This document shows positions 24,736-33,468 of a stretch of DNA of 46,513 nt, in pieces; within the stretch, counting starts at the first letter, position 1; the number at the start of each line of letters is the position of its first letter. The stretch is taken from positions 1 through 46,513 of IMG/VR virus record IMGVR_UViG_3300009081_000740; one strand, written 5' to 3'. Under the pieces are notes generated by a model, which saw nothing but the letters and a program-made list of their open reading frames with translations, made no database searches and was not told the DNA's origin. The stretch comes from a virus. A program made the translations under genes and the position numbers.

Positions 24736-25547
24736 ACTTTACCCAAATCCCCTCTTTGTGATGGTGTTTCTATATAAGGAACCCAAGGTGCCATATATGG
24801 TAAATCCATTGTTTGACTATTATGATTTCCACCAGGAACAAGTTGATTATTTTTTCTTTCTAATCTCCATCTTGCCATTCTCCAATCATTTCCAGTATGT
24901 CTTACATATCTAAAATCACCTGTTGGACCGTAGATATAGGCACCAATTTTTTCTTCACAATGTTGATTATTTTTTCTTTGTTCATGACTTCCAAAAACAT
25001 TTGTAAAATTGCCTTCTGGTCTTGTAATACTAAAACCACCAGTTCTTAGCATATTTTTTAATACAAAATCCCTTCTCCATATACCTGGGAGAAACGTCCA
25101 TCCATGATATATACAAACAGGCATACCACTAAAAAATCTTTGGTCTTGATTCATACCTGGAGATGAATTGACATTTCTTATTTTATTAAAGAAAATAAGG
25201 TTTATATTGGGATTATTATCCATAACCCATGTAATTTGATCTATATCAATAGGTCTTTCAAATATCCAATCTTCTTGAATATAAAAAATATAATCAGCGG
25301 TTAAAATATTCCTAAAATAATGAGTCAATGTTGAGCCTAAACCTATTGCGGGGTCATTTGTATTAACAGTTAAACCTTTACCTTCAAGATATTTTAAAAC
25401 TTCATTACTTTCATTTCTAAACACAAAATCTTCATGCACTATAAATTCAGGTCTTTCTCTAATTATACACATTCTATTAAATGAATTTAAGAAATATGGC
25501 CATAATTGAGGTCTACTTGAACTTGTAACCAATACTTGTAATTTCAT
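24732..25547 (-). CDS. Putative GT-A-like glycosyltransferase, family B copy 1 (271 aa)
   Basis: Begins with LVTSSSRPQLWPYF, an N-terminal strand like that of GT2-like enzymes (V-T-x-S-R-P). An IQEDWIFE segment may take the DxD role, and HxGWTFLPGIWR plus HTGNDWRMARW are strongly conserved with its paralogue at 30468-31301. ATG 25547 was chosen: its SD (AGGA, 8 bases) is good, and the resulting N-terminus aligns with the paralogue (M-[KI]-x-x-[VL]-x-V-T-S-S-S). An ATG nine bases upstream (25556) has no useful SD. Exact-match blocks of DNA shared with the paralogue suggest recent exchange. Confidence 0.65.
   Translation of the reverse strand: MKLQVLVTSSSRPQLWPYFLNSFNRMCIIRERPEFIVHEDFVFRNESNEVLKYLEGKGLTVNTNDPAIGLGSTLTHYFRNILTADYIFYIQEDWIFERPIDIDQITWVMDNNPNINLIFFNKIRNVNSSPGMNQDQRFFSGMPVCIYHGWTFLPGIWRRDFVLKNMLRTGGFSITRPEGNFTNVFGSHEQRKNNQHCEEKIGAYIYGPTGDFRYVRHTGNDWRMARWRLERKNNQLVPGGNHNSQTMDLPYMAPWVPYIETPSQRGDLGKV
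25387..25430. repeat. 44-base exact repeat, shared with 31144-31187
   Basis: Part of family B gene copy 1, identical base for base to 31144-31187 inside copy 2, including wobble positions, while flanking sequence differs. It encodes the conserved FRNESNEVLKYL region. Confidence 0.7.
25485..25529. repeat. 45-base exact repeat, shared with 31242-31286
   Basis: Near the 5' end of family B copy 1, identical base for base to 31242-31286 in copy 2. It encodes TSSSRPQLWPYFLN. Two exact blocks in otherwise diverged genes point to gene conversion. Confidence 0.7.
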
Positions 25548-25557
25548 TACACACATC

Positions 25558-25887
25558 CTACCATTTATTTTTTTTCAATCCTTCTTCATTTAAAACTATT
25601 TTTGCCCTGACATTATTATCTTCTTTAAAACCACATTTATTATATAATTTAAAGGCTAATGTATCTTTTGAATTATAACATAACTCAATTGTATCACATC
25701 CAGACTCTTTTGCTTTTATTATTGCCAATCTAACTATTGCTTCACCATAACCTTTATTTCTATAACCTTCAGTTGTTTTAACTTCTTCTAATACAGCCAA
25801 TTTTCTTGATCTCAACTCTACAATATACAAAACAGCTGATGAAATTAAAACATCATTATCTTTTATTTCCAAAAACCTTTTATCCAT
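25558..25887 (-). CDS. GNAT-family acetyltransferase (109 aa)
   Basis: GCN5-related N-acetyltransferases move an acetyl group from acetyl-CoA. Motif A (R43-N-K-G-Y-G-E-A) is the acetyl-CoA pyrophosphate loop; CDTIEL then the AFKLYNKCGF helix-strand is the usual C-terminal end. The protein is short for a GNAT (about 150 aa is typical) and starts at strand 2, so it may have lost the first helices. Within a sugar locus it could acetylate an amino sugar such as one made by the DegT aminotransferase at 28202. It ends with TAG one base before the downstream start region. Confidence 0.78.
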   Translation of the reverse strand: MDKRFLEIKDNDVLISSAVLYIVELRSRKLAVLEEVKTTEGYRNKGYGEAIVRLAIIKAKESGCDTIELCYNSKDTLAFKLYNKCGFKEDNNVRAKIVLNEEGLKKNKW

Positions 25888-26685
25888 TTATATATCATCC
25901 TTTTCAAACACATTTGCTAAAACAGAACATAACCATGTAAAACCTAATTGTTCTGTTTTATGTGAAAAACCAACTTCACCCAAAACTATACCGTCAAGTG
26001 CGTTGCTATGACCTAATGCAAATGTAAAACATCCATAAACATCATCCATTCTATCAAGTAATTTTTTAGTACATAGGTACCAACCACCTCTTGAATGTTT
26101 TGATACTCTCACATTAGGTCTATTAATTATATTATTATTACCATCACGCCACACTCTTACAGGTATATTAAAATCTGCATAAGCATGTATATTTGGTAGT
26201 GTATGATCTCCTGGTGGCATTCCAATAAATCCTACATCTTTCTTAATTCTACTCAAACATATATCAAACCAACCATTTTGAAAAAACCAAACATCACATT
26301 CACATGTACAAAAGAAATCACAATGATTTTTATATCTCATATAAACATCATGTAAACCACCCCATTGCCAACCAACATTTGGTCGTTGAAAAACAATAAT
26401 ATCAATGTTATTCGTCAATCTATTACCTATACTGTTTAAATATTTAACATAAGAATAAGATGATATGCCACCATTTACGGATATACATAATAACATTTTA
26501 AAATTTGGATTATTTGAAGGATTGACTTGTTTAAAATTTTCTATTTGAAATTTTAAACATCTAAAATCTCTATCAACACCCTGTCTTCTATCTATATTAT
26601 CAAAACAAACAGGTAAATGAAAAACTAAATCATATTTTCTGTTTGGGTTTTTTAAGGGGTCAAAGCACCTTACTTTATCAATCAT
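25888..26685 (-). CDS. Putative glycosyltransferase, family A copy 2 (265 aa)
   Basis: Paralogue of 23893-24735 (see that entry): FDPL near the N-terminus, CISVNGG, FQRPNVGWQWGG, then CECDVWF as probable metal and nucleotide-sugar site, and a YGCFTFALG plus GEVGFSHKTE C-terminal block. Similarity is high even in DNA around the QRPN motif (Trp-Gln-Trp region). It overlaps the methyltransferase gene by 8 bases. The duplicated order (family A, B, then GNAT, A) suggests expansion of a single ancestral A-B unit. Confidence 0.6.
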   Translation of the reverse strand: MIDKVRCFDPLKNPNRKYDLVFHLPVCFDNIDRRQGVDRDFRCLKFQIENFKQVNPSNNPNFKMLLCISVNGGISSYSYVKYLNSIGNRLTNNIDIIVFQRPNVGWQWGGLHDVYMRYKNHCDFFCTCECDVWFFQNGWFDICLSRIKKDVGFIGMPPGDHTLPNIHAYADFNIPVRVWRDGNNNIINRPNVRVSKHSRGGWYLCTKKLLDRMDDVYGCFTFALGHSNALDGIVLGEVGFSHKTEQLGFTWLCSVLANVFEKDDI

Positions 26686-27343
26686 TTTTATAACTTACCT
26701 TAAACATGCGATGTAGATGAACTTCTTGTGCTAAATAAGAATCAAATTCTTTTAAAGTATAATTATTATCTTTGCAAAAATTTTCTAATTGATCCATGGT
26801 ATATGTTACTAAAGCATAGCAATTTTCAATACCATAACATCCACCTTCACCTCTAATCCAATACTCATCACCTATAAACATAGAAAAAACCACATCACAT
26901 CCTCTCAATAAAGAATTTTTAAATTTCTCCATTACAATTTCAAAATCTTCAATTTTTAAATGTGTGAAAATACTTCCCAATACAATACAATCAACATTTT
27001 CAAGTGCCTCTTTTTCTATTTCTGACCCAATAAGATCAAAATGATGTTTTGGATTTGAAAAATATTCTTTAGCAATACTCAATCCAGCGGAACCATCAGG
27101 CTCAACACCATAATATGTATAATCTTTTAACCTACCACTAAGAAAATTTGATATTCTACCATTACCACACCCATAATCCAATAATTTTAAACCTTCTTTA
27201 AATTTATCCTCTAATGGGTTTATTTGTGCTGACATCCATATATTTGATTTTTGGGGATTTTCAGCACCCCAACCTTTCATTTTAAAATTTGGTCTTATTT
27301 CTGGATATCTTGCTGGTATTACTTTAATATTCTCATTACTCAT
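26678..27343 (-). CDS. Class I SAM-dependent methyltransferase (221 aa)
   Basis: Motif I is L54-L-D-Y-G-C-G-N-G-R63, a textbook SAM-binding loop, with an acidic residue at the end of strand 2 (YGVEPDG). DCIVLGSIFTHL is motif IV. The N-terminal ~35 residues include a PARYPEIRPNF segment of unknown role. It sits upstream of family A copy 2 with an 8-base overlap and is a likely glycan methyltransferase, based only on neighbours. Confidence 0.8.
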   Translation of the reverse strand: MSNENIKVIPARYPEIRPNFKMKGWGAENPQKSNIWMSAQINPLEDKFKEGLKLLDYGCGNGRISNFLSGRLKDYTYYGVEPDGSAGLSIAKEYFSNPKHHFDLIGSEIEKEALENVDCIVLGSIFTHLKIEDFEIVMEKFKNSLLRGCDVVFSMFIGDEYWIRGEGGCYGIENCYALVTYTMDQLENFCKDNNYTLKEFDSYLAQEVHLHRMFKVSYKND

Positions 27344-27357
27344 ATTTTATTCCTCAC

Positions 27358-28191
27358 TTATAATAAATCTTTTAACGCTTCTTTTAATATTGGTGTAAAA
27401 TAACATTCCTGTTTTACCAATTCCAAAGCATCATTTGCAAATTGTTCTCTTTCACTTTCATTATTTAACCAATATCTAATATAACTTATTAAACTTTCAA
27501 TGTTATCATACTCTTTAAAATGTCTCTCAGGTATAAAAGGACCATAACCACCATTTGCCTTTTCTGCCAATACAAATCTCTTATTAGCAATTGCTGGTAA
27601 TACATGAATTGGTCCGAATGACCATAAATCATGAGCTTTAATATTAAGAACTATTTTTGACCTCATTATTTTTTCTTCTCTTTCAATACCGTATAAACCC
27701 TCAGCAAATAGAAGATTCAAATCTTTAAAATTTTCTTGTATTCTATTACATATTTCCTGTCTTCTTGGTGTAATAGAACCCCAAAATAGAACATCAATAT
27801 CTTTTTTATTTGGTTCTTCAAGACCCATACTATAAGTAGGTGTATATCCCACAGGACAATAAACAACATTATGTGTACCAACAGGAATCTTTACATTTTC
27901 ATCATACATTTCAAGTACACGATTAAAACCGGCACTTAAATCATATACGCCTTTTTCTCGTCTATTCCATAATTCTTCTGTTTGAAATAATATTCTTATA
28001 CCATCTAATTTTCTTAATATATTAACATTCCTTAACGCTTTTATAACAATACTAATGTCATAAATATCAGGTGACATTTTTGAATCATCTTCAATAATTG
28101 TAGGTACACCAAGTTCTTCAAAAGAATATTTTAACATTTCTGCTGCTTCTGGTATATTAGCAGCTAATATAATTCTACAATTTCTTATCAT
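27358..28191 (-). CDS. GT-B-type glycosyltransferase (277 aa)
   Basis: C-terminal half reads DVLFWGSITPRRQEIC, the G-S/T-x-x-x-R turn that opens the nucleotide-binding domain of GT-B/CgeB-like enzymes, followed by IMRSKIVLNI and a VLPAIANKRFVL-x-E element in which the E positions the ribose. An N-terminal half with ILFQTEELW supports the two-domain architecture. It does not look like the large GT4 subfamily; it is nearer the short CgeB/PF13524-type proteins. It precedes a methyltransferase and follows the aminotransferase in the same operon. Confidence 0.68.
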   Translation of the reverse strand: MIRNCRIILAANIPEAAEMLKYSFEELGVPTIIEDDSKMSPDIYDISIVIKALRNVNILRKLDGIRILFQTEELWNRREKGVYDLSAGFNRVLEMYDENVKIPVGTHNVVYCPVGYTPTYSMGLEEPNKKDIDVLFWGSITPRRQEICNRIQENFKDLNLLFAEGLYGIEREEKIMRSKIVLNIKAHDLWSFGPIHVLPAIANKRFVLAEKANGGYGPFIPERHFKEYDNIESLISYIRYWLNNESEREQFANDALELVKQECYFTPILKEALKDLL

Positions 28192-28201
28192 AATATATTT
28201 T

Positions 28202-29314
28202 TTATTCCTTTACAGTTTTTAATATTACATCAGATACATAATTCACATCATCCAATGTCATATTAATATGCATAGGAAGATATAGATATTCACGTTCTAT
28301 TCTATCCATATTAGGAAGTATTTGTCTTTTACCACCAAAAGGAGTGAATATATCATTTCTTAAATGTATTAAATCACATTCAACACCTTGTTTTTTAATT
28401 TCATCAATATATTTATCTCTATTCTTCATTAAAATAGCAAATAACCAATAACTACCACCTGATATACAAGTAAATTTATGACATAGTTTATCTATATATC
28501 TATCTGATAATTTTTTTCTAAATTCTAAATTCTCATCAGAAAAACCCAAACCAACTAAACCCATAGTTGCTTGAATGTCATTCATATGATATTTAAAACC
28601 TGGTTCATCCATATTCATACACATTTCACGATCCGATGGAGAAAAGTCAAAATTCTTTTTTGCCCTCATATCACGGTCAATACCAAACCAACGAAGTTTT
28701 TTGGCTCTTTCATAATCTTTTTCATTTCTACAAATTAACATACCACCATCACCTGTAGTAAAATGCTTTATTGCTTGAAAACTATAACAAACAAAATCAC
28801 CATTAGGTTCTTTAATACCAAGTGATTGACATGCATCAACTACAACAGGTATATTATTTTCTCTACAATATTCATAAATTCTATCATCACATGTTATACC
28901 ACCAAGGTTGACTGTTACAACTGCTTTCGGTTTAACACCAATCATTCTTAATCTATCAATATTTTCAATAAAACTACCCCAGTTCATTGATAGGTTTTCA
29001 TTAATATCAATAAAAAGAATACCATTAGATGTTATTTTTCTAACCAGTGGTATATTTGTTGCAGTACATGTTAAAACAGGTGTTAAAACAAAATCACCTG
29101 GTTTTAAATTTAATAAATAAAATGCCAATTCAAGTGCAGCAGTTCCAGAATTTAATGCGACACAATAATCATAATCAAATTTTTTACCAAACTCAGTTTC
29201 AAATTCTTTTACTTTACCTGCTTGTGCAATCCATTTAGAATCAAAAATTTTACCAAGTTCTTCCAACCATAACTCTTTATGTATATTTGGCCAAAATAAA
29301 TTAACTTTTTTCAT
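28202..29314 (-). CDS. DegT/DnrJ/EryC1/StrS-family sugar aminotransferase
   Basis: A PLP-dependent enzyme that converts a keto-sugar nucleotide to the amino sugar. GTAALE at 57-62 is the phosphate loop; D160 and Q163 (DACQSLG) contact PLP; the Schiff-base lysine is K183 in AIKHFTTGDGG. At 370 aa it has the normal length of the family. The ATG at 29314 shares an ATGA overlap with the glycosyltransferase upstream; a longer frame to 29356 is an overlap artefact. Together with the RmlB-like dehydratase and the GNAT, it could form a keto-sugar to N-acetylated amino-sugar path. Confidence 0.9.
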   Translation of the reverse strand: MKKVNLFWPNIHKELWLEELGKIFDSKWIAQAGKVKEFETEFGKKFDYDYCVALNSGTAALELAFYLLNLKPGDFVLTPVLTCTATNIPLVRKITSNGILFIDINENLSMNWGSFIENIDRLRMIGVKPKAVVTVNLGGITCDDRIYEYCRENNIPVVVDACQSLGIKEPNGDFVCYSFQAIKHFTTGDGGMLICRNEKDYERAKKLRWFGIDRDMRAKKNFDFSPSDREMCMNMDEPGFKYHMNDIQATMGLVGLGFSDENLEFRKKLSDRYIDKLCHKFTCISGGSYWLFAILMKNRDKYIDEIKKQGVECDLIHLRNDIFTPFGGKRQILPNMDRIEREYLYLPMHINMTLDDVNYVSDVILKTVKE

Positions 29315-30471
29315 TTTAAAAAGAAATCCTCCCAATATTTTGAAACGGCATCCCAACTTCTTGTTTCTCTAACCAATTCACCCAATTTTTTACCCATTTT
29401 CTCTCTTTCATTTTTATTATTTTTCATAAAATCAATTGCATTTTCAAATTCTTTAAAAGTTGATATTTTTATTCCATTAATACCATCTTCTATAATATCA
29501 CCACATAAACCTGCATCTGTACAAATTACTGGAATATTCATTGCACCCGCTTCTAATACTGGCATCGGTCCACCTGCATATTTATCAGGAACAAGATAAC
29601 AGGATATACTTTTATAAAAGTTATGAACATCATTATGTTCATAATATGATATATCAACCAATTTATCCATATTAAAAAGATATTTTAATTTGGTTAAATC
29701 TCCTTTTGCATCATACTTTTTTGTACCACCAGCTACTTTTAATTTATAGGGGTTATTTCTCCATGAATTGAATATCCAATCACATTGTCTATGTTCTTTT
29801 TGGGCACCTAATATATATCTTGCCCATCCCGCATATCCAAAAACAGGTTCACCTATAATTGAGTCCTGTTTAAATCTTTTTATATTAACACCATGTGGAG
29901 TAAAAGATAAATTTCTTAAATTATAACCTTTTCTTCTATATACAACATTAACTTTATTTTTGGTTAATCTTTTTAAATATCTTTCTTCTCCTTCAAATCT
30001 AACTATTTTATCTTCACCATCTCCGAATCCAAGTTCATGTTTTAACCAATCAATATCAACAACTTCTTTTAATCTAATATTCATTTTTCGGTTAATATTA
30101 TTTGTAACATCACAAACTCTTTTTCTGGTTTGATAACTAACAAAAGAAACATTTAAATCATTAAGTTTTTGCCTATCAAGTTGATCTGCTTGTCCTTCTG
30201 TCCCAGGTCCACCATGAAAAGTAGTACAAATTTTTTTCATGTCATAATCACCTGCAATTATATTATCTATATATCCAGGTAGCATAATATAAATTTTATC
30301 ATATTTATCATAATCAACCTTCCAATCTATAATAGGAAAACCCATATCTTTTGCTATATTATCAGCATATCTTTTTGTAAATATAAACTTATCACTTAAC
30401 GCTGATATTATACCATCGGCCATTGAATCAACCGCCCAGCCAGGCACATCAGGTACTATAAGAACCTTCAC
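29311..30471 (-). CDS. GT4-like glycosyltransferase (386 aa)
   Basis: Two-domain GT-B protein. The N-terminal domain starts with VLIVPDVPGWA; an FTPHGVNIKRF element (PHGVN...F) is the classical start of the C-terminal domain, followed by VFGYAGW, and a PMPVLEAGAMNIPVICTD block equals the GT4 E-x7-E-like nucleotide-sugar motif. The GTG start overlaps the upstream stop. Its C-terminal GxxGDIIEDG-N-G tail is typical of retaining GT4 enzymes. Confidence 0.85.
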   Translation of the reverse strand: MKVLIVPDVPGWAVDSMADGIISALSDKFIFTKRYADNIAKDMGFPIIDWKVDYDKYDKIYIMLPGYIDNIIAGDYDMKKICTTFHGGPGTEGQADQLDRQKLNDLNVSFVSYQTRKRVCDVTNNINRKMNIRLKEVVDIDWLKHELGFGDGEDKIVRFEGEERYLKRLTKNKVNVVYRRKGYNLRNLSFTPHGVNIKRFKQDSIIGEPVFGYAGWARYILGAQKEHRQCDWIFNSWRNNPYKLKVAGGTKKYDAKGDLTKLKYLFNMDKLVDISYYEHNDVHNFYKSISCYLVPDKYAGGPMPVLEAGAMNIPVICTDAGLCGDIIEDGINGIKISTFKEFENAIDFMKNNKNEREKMGKKLGELVRETRSWDAVSKYWEDFFLK

Positions 30472-31301
30472 AATTTTATCTCCTTTGGTTCATCATTAAT
30501 TAATCTATCTATTTCATCTTTTGTATATGTCATCTTTCTTTGAGGTCTTTCTTCCATCTCTGGTAACCATTTTGCTCTATGTGGAATATCTAATATATCT
30601 GGTTTATTTGCACCACCTGGTTGACCATTTTCCATTCTCCATTTTTCCATTCTCCAATCATTACCTATATGTCTAACATATCTTGGTTCTTCTTGTTTAC
30701 CAAGCATATAAACACCAAGAATTTTTTTAGAATATTCATGATCATTTCTTTGTTCATGTGTACCAAAAGAATTTGTAAAGTATCCTTCTGACCTTTCTTT
30801 TCTCCATCTCCAATATTTTCTTACATGGTCAACTCTCCATATACCTGGGAGAAATGTCCATGAGTGATATAAACACATATCAACAAAACTATATGTGTAT
30901 TGTGGTTGTTCTATGTCATTAAAAATTTTGAAATTTCTATACTTATTAAAAAATATACAATTCACATTGGGATTTTCATCCATTACCCACATTAATTGGT
31001 CCAAATCAACATGTCTTTCAAACTCCCAATCTTCTTGTAAGTATAACACATACTTAGAATTAGAGTTCTTTAATAAAATATCAATAGACTGACCTAATCC
31101 AACAGCAGGATTGTTATGTAAAACAATAAATGATTTACTTTCGAGATATTTTAAAACTTCATTACTTTCATTTCTAAACACAAAATCCTCATGTACTATA
31201 ATATTAAATCCTGACCTACAATGAACATGTTCAAAAAACGCATTTAAGAAATATGGCCATAATTGAGGTCTACTTGAACTTGTAACAATAACATCTATCA
31301 T
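30468..31301 (-). CDS. Putative GT-A-like glycosyltransferase, family B copy 2 (277 aa)
   Basis: Paralogue of 24732-25547, with the same TSSSRPQLWPYF start, LQEDWEFE acidic site, WTFLPGIWR, FGTHEQR and HIGNDWRM motifs. It has a somewhat longer, charged C-terminus (DEIDRLIND). It contains the second members of two exact 44/45-base repeats. It is preceded by the GT-B-like gene at 31306 and overlaps the GT4 gene downstream. Confidence 0.65.
   Translation of the reverse strand: MIDVIVTSSSRPQLWPYFLNAFFEHVHCRSGFNIIVHEDFVFRNESNEVLKYLESKSFIVLHNNPAVGLGQSIDILLKNSNSKYVLYLQEDWEFERHVDLDQLMWVMDENPNVNCIFFNKYRNFKIFNDIEQPQYTYSFVDMCLYHSWTFLPGIWRVDHVRKYWRWRKERSEGYFTNSFGTHEQRNDHEYSKKILGVYMLGKQEEPRYVRHIGNDWRMEKWRMENGQPGGANKPDILDIPHRAKWLPEMEERPQRKMTYTKDEIDRLINDEPKEIKL
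31144..31187. repeat. 44-base exact repeat, partner of 25387-25430
   Basis: Identical block in family B copy 2 (see partner entry). Confidence 0.7.
31242..31286. repeat. 45-base exact repeat, partner of 25485-25529
   Basis: Identical block at the 5' end of family B copy 2 (see partner entry). Confidence 0.7.
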
Positions 31302-31305
31302 ATAA

Positions 31306-32238
31306 TCACCTATTACTAACCGTTTCTAATATTTGTAATATATATTTTAATCTAACTCTACTACTATGACATTGTTGAATATAGTTAAATGCCTTTTCTC
31401 TCATTAACTTATTATTCTTTTTATAACATTTATTTTTATAGATGTCAATCACCTTTTTTGCACTATCATCTGAATAATCATCAAATGAGTAATATAAATC
31501 TTGTGGTATTAAATAATCCATATTCTTAAACTTTCTGGCAATAAGAACAGCCCCAGTACCCATATATTGAAATGGTCTAACATCTATGTAACAATTAATA
31601 TCATAACCTGTACATAAACCAAGTATAGCATGTGCTGATACTGATAACTCGGGTGTTCTACTTCTTAAATCTTCTTTGCTTTGTGTTTGGAATATTTTTA
31701 TTGGAGTATAATTTTGAAGTTTTTGAATAAATTCAAATCTATCTTTATGTGCAGTAGGTGAACCAGTAAAGACAGGTTCATCAAAGCATAGGTCTTTTAC
31801 GGGATTAGCCATTTTTTCATATGTTAAAGAGGAATATGCTGCATAAAAAACAGGTACTTTCCATGCTATATTACATCTATGCAAGCATTCTAAATTACCA
31901 ACAAAAGCACAAAATATACTATTTGATATATCACCCATATATCTGTCTTCTATTCTGGCATCATTTAGGGTGTGTATAAATTTTGTGCCTACTGATTTAT
32001 TAATATCACTATATAATTGTAATATTTTTTCTATTGGATTTATATTTTGATGAAATGATAGGTGGGTAAAGCAATAATCTGCTTTTATATCTAATAATTT
32101 TTTCTTAATTAATTCTATGGGTGTTGATTTATAATCAATTTCAAAAACATCAACATCATTTAATTTTAAACCTTCTCTATATGTTAGTACAAACCAACTA
32201 TAACCTAAATTTGTATTACCTAATATCACAGCTTTCAT
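31306..32238 (-). CDS. GT-B-like glycosyltransferase, CgeB-type (310 aa)
   Basis: The C-terminal part has the pattern of the Glyco_trans_1_2/CgeB group: VFTGSPTAHKDRFEFI (G-S/T-x..R at the domain turn), then VRPFQYMGTGAVLIARK, corresponding to R-x-F-E-x-x-x-x-G-x-x-L, and DLYYSFDD (the 'F-x-d' tail). The N-terminal half (LGNTNLGYSWFV) forms the acceptor-side Rossmann domain. It lies between family B copy 2 and a GT4 gene. Confidence 0.72.
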   Translation of the reverse strand: MKAVILGNTNLGYSWFVLTYREGLKLNDVDVFEIDYKSTPIELIKKKLLDIKADYCFTHLSFHQNINPIEKILQLYSDINKSVGTKFIHTLNDARIEDRYMGDISNSIFCAFVGNLECLHRCNIAWKVPVFYAAYSSLTYEKMANPVKDLCFDEPVFTGSPTAHKDRFEFIQKLQNYTPIKIFQTQSKEDLRSRTPELSVSAHAILGLCTGYDINCYIDVRPFQYMGTGAVLIARKFKNMDYLIPQDLYYSFDDYSDDSAKKVIDIYKNKCYKKNNKLMREKAFNYIQQCHSSRVRLKYILQILETVSNR

Positions 32239-32257
32239 TATACAAACACCTCTTTTT

Positions 32258-33463
32258 TTATTTTAACACTTTTCTAAACATTTCTCTATAATTTTCTGCT
32301 TGTAATTTCCAAGTCCATCCTTCTTCAATTGTTTTACGAGCATTTATACCCATTTCTGCAACTTTATCTCTATTGTTTTTACACCACTCAAGTTTATCAA
32401 CATATGCATCAATATTCTTTTCAACAATAAAGCCATTATAACCATCAATAATAAACTCTGGCATATTACCTATCTTATTTGATATAATAGGTCTACCACA
32501 TGCAGCAGCCTCAAGTGCAGGATTTGGTGTACCATCTTCATCTGATGCTACAATAAAAACATCCATATTATTATACAACTCATACATTTTACAATATGGT
32601 TTTTTATTTCTATAGTCATTTAAATGGGTAATACTTTTTGTACCTGATTTTTCCATAGCAGGTATTATTATATTACATTGACCTTTTTGGTCACATTTTT
32701 TACCAACATGACCTACAACAAAATCACCTTCAAAATTTATTGGACTTTTTGGCACAAATAGATTTTCATCTACACCATTAGGAACATAATGAACATTATT
32801 ATGAAATGAAATCAACTCTTTATATAACAACATACTATTTGCATGAACATGTTCGGTTTTCATCATTGAGCCTCTTATAACTCTCAATGGTCTATGAGCA
32901 GTAACACCTGTCATCTTTTTAATATTATTGATTTTTTTAAAATAATCTATATAACTATATCCAAAAGTAAAATAAAGATCAAATTCTTTATAGATTAGAG
33001 AATTTGACCCTGGACCAATAACATAATCTATAAATATATTAAACTCATCTGAAAGATAATGTTTTAAATACTGGGATTTATTCCACCATGCCCATCCTTT
33101 AACATCACATACTAAAAGAATATTTTTAAGATTTTCATTAACTTTTATATCTTTATTAAATTCATTGAAAAAACCCATATCTATATTATTACTATGACGG
33201 TCTTCTTCAACAGATTTTACTAAGGAAGTTCGTTGAATTGTTTTAGCATTTAATTTTTCTTTAGCACTATGACTTGGAAAATTTCTTTTTAAATCTTCAA
33301 GTTCTTTTAATCTTTTTTCTTCTTCTTTTCTTTTTTCTTCTCTTTCTTTAATTGATTCTTTTCTTCTTCTTTTTATTCTTCTTTCATGTTCATAATATGC
33401 ATTTTTATAACTCATAGGCATATCTGGCCATGTTGTCATTCCTGGTACTATATTAAAATCCAT
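32258..33463 (-). CDS. GT4-like glycosyltransferase with N-terminal charged helix (401 aa)
   Basis: Residues about 25-65 form a strikingly Lys/Arg/Glu-rich helix (RRIKRRRKESIKEREEKRK), likely a coiled coil or tether, followed by a GT-B fold. YVPNGVDENLF starts the second domain, VGHVGKK and NPALEAAACGRPIIS give the nucleotide-sugar motif, and NGFIVEKN is the usual end motif. SD GGAG about 9 bases before the ATG. Why a helix of this kind is attached is not clear; it may bring the enzyme to a partner or membrane. Confidence 0.83.
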   Translation of the reverse strand: MDFNIVPGMTTWPDMPMSYKNAYYEHERRIKRRRKESIKEREEKRKEEEKRLKELEDLKRNFPSHSAKEKLNAKTIQRTSLVKSVEEDRHSNNIDMGFFNEFNKDIKVNENLKNILLVCDVKGWAWWNKSQYLKHYLSDEFNIFIDYVIGPGSNSLIYKEFDLYFTFGYSYIDYFKKINNIKKMTGVTAHRPLRVIRGSMMKTEHVHANSMLLYKELISFHNNVHYVPNGVDENLFVPKSPINFEGDFVVGHVGKKCDQKGQCNIIIPAMEKSGTKSITHLNDYRNKKPYCKMYELYNNMDVFIVASDEDGTPNPALEAAACGRPIISNKIGNMPEFIIDGYNGFIVEKNIDAYVDKLEWCKNNRDKVAEMGINARKTIEEGWTWKLQAENYREMFRKVLK

Positions 33464-33468
33464 TTATT

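Noticed and set aside
29315-29356. Longer start for the DegT aminotransferase
   Set aside because: It would overlap the GT4 gene; the ATG at 29314 has an ATGA overlap and the usual family start.
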